A stretch of 20,664 bases of DNA. It comes from Pigoraptor chileana (Eukaryota > Opisthokonta > Filasterea). Made by a program: the position numbers and the translations under genes. Shown here one piece after another: positions 20,639 to 20,664 of the stretch (position 1 is its first letter; the number at the start of each line of letters is the position of its first letter). A model generated the notes under the pieces. It had not been told where the DNA came from and did no database searches. It saw nothing but the letters and a program-made list of their open reading frames with translations. The stretch covers positions 1 to 20,664 of the forward strand of contig CALSCR010003722.1 in NCBI GenBank assembly GCA_943704495.1, written 5' to 3'.

Positions 20639-20664
20639 ACAAATACACACACACATACACACAC
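20523..20664. repeat. Transporter intron with (CA)n(TA)n microsatellites
   Basis: After the gtgggt donor the sequence runs into (CA)n at about 20579-20604, then (TA)n at about 20608-20630, then more CA-rich sequence to the window end. No coding sequence is seen. The acceptor lies outside the window. Confidence 0.75.

Noticed and set aside
1-20664. CRISPR arrays, tRNA or rRNA genes
   Set aside because: No regularly spaced repeats with unique spacers, and no tRNA cloverleaf or rRNA core sequence recognised on either strand.

Overview
The window is nuclear DNA from a single-celled eukaryote. It holds four recognisable protein genes. All are split by GT-AG introns (one GC-AG) of about 90-435 bases, with GT-rich 5' parts and often CA-rich 3' parts. 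A true tyrosine kinase with a transmembrane receptor layout, next to a Ras exchange factor and a human-HMIT-like sugar transporter, points to a unicellular holozoan; a choanoflagellate, filasterean or ichthyosporean would fit. This placement is inference: no rRNA or other marker gene is present, and another tyrosine-kinase-bearing protist cannot be excluded.

Layout. Bases 1-2765 hold no intact gene I can support. They contain a long C tract, a GC-rich hairpin, and on the minus strand a broken coding remnant of unknown family (about 1099-2095). Bases 2766-10435 (+) encode a 2231-residue receptor tyrosine kinase in five exons. Its signal peptide, giant repeat ectodomain, transmembrane helix and glycine loop all lie in one 5.6-kb exon. 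The ectodomain looks like a right-handed beta-helix built from about 27-residue GG repeats resembling chlamydial Pmp repeats. Bases 10436-10980 are intergenic and carry two copies of a composite E-box plus CArG-box module. Bases 10981-15211 (+) encode a RasGEF (coiled coil, REM, CDC25) in eight exons. A convergent intergenic region follows, with poly(A) signals on both strands. Bases 18413-16431 (-) encode a 249-residue secreted saposin-B/countin-like protein in eight exons, starting with a 12-base coding exon. A divergent 1.1-kb spacer with (GT)38 and a CTGTGY repeat leads to an HMIT/SLC2A13-like transporter (+, from 19489) with a His-Asp-rich N-terminal tail. That gene runs off the right end.

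How they may work together. The receptor tail carries YVNM, YDNV and YETL. In animals such motifs recruit PI3K or Grb2-type SH2 adaptors, and Ras exchange factors act downstream of such adaptors. A RasGEF 545 bases downstream on the same strand is therefore suggestive, but adjacency is the only link the sequence shows. The countin-like secreted factor and the inositol-type transporter have no demonstrated tie to the receptor. The most novel item is the receptor architecture: a Pmp-like beta-helix ectodomain on a tyrosine kinase.
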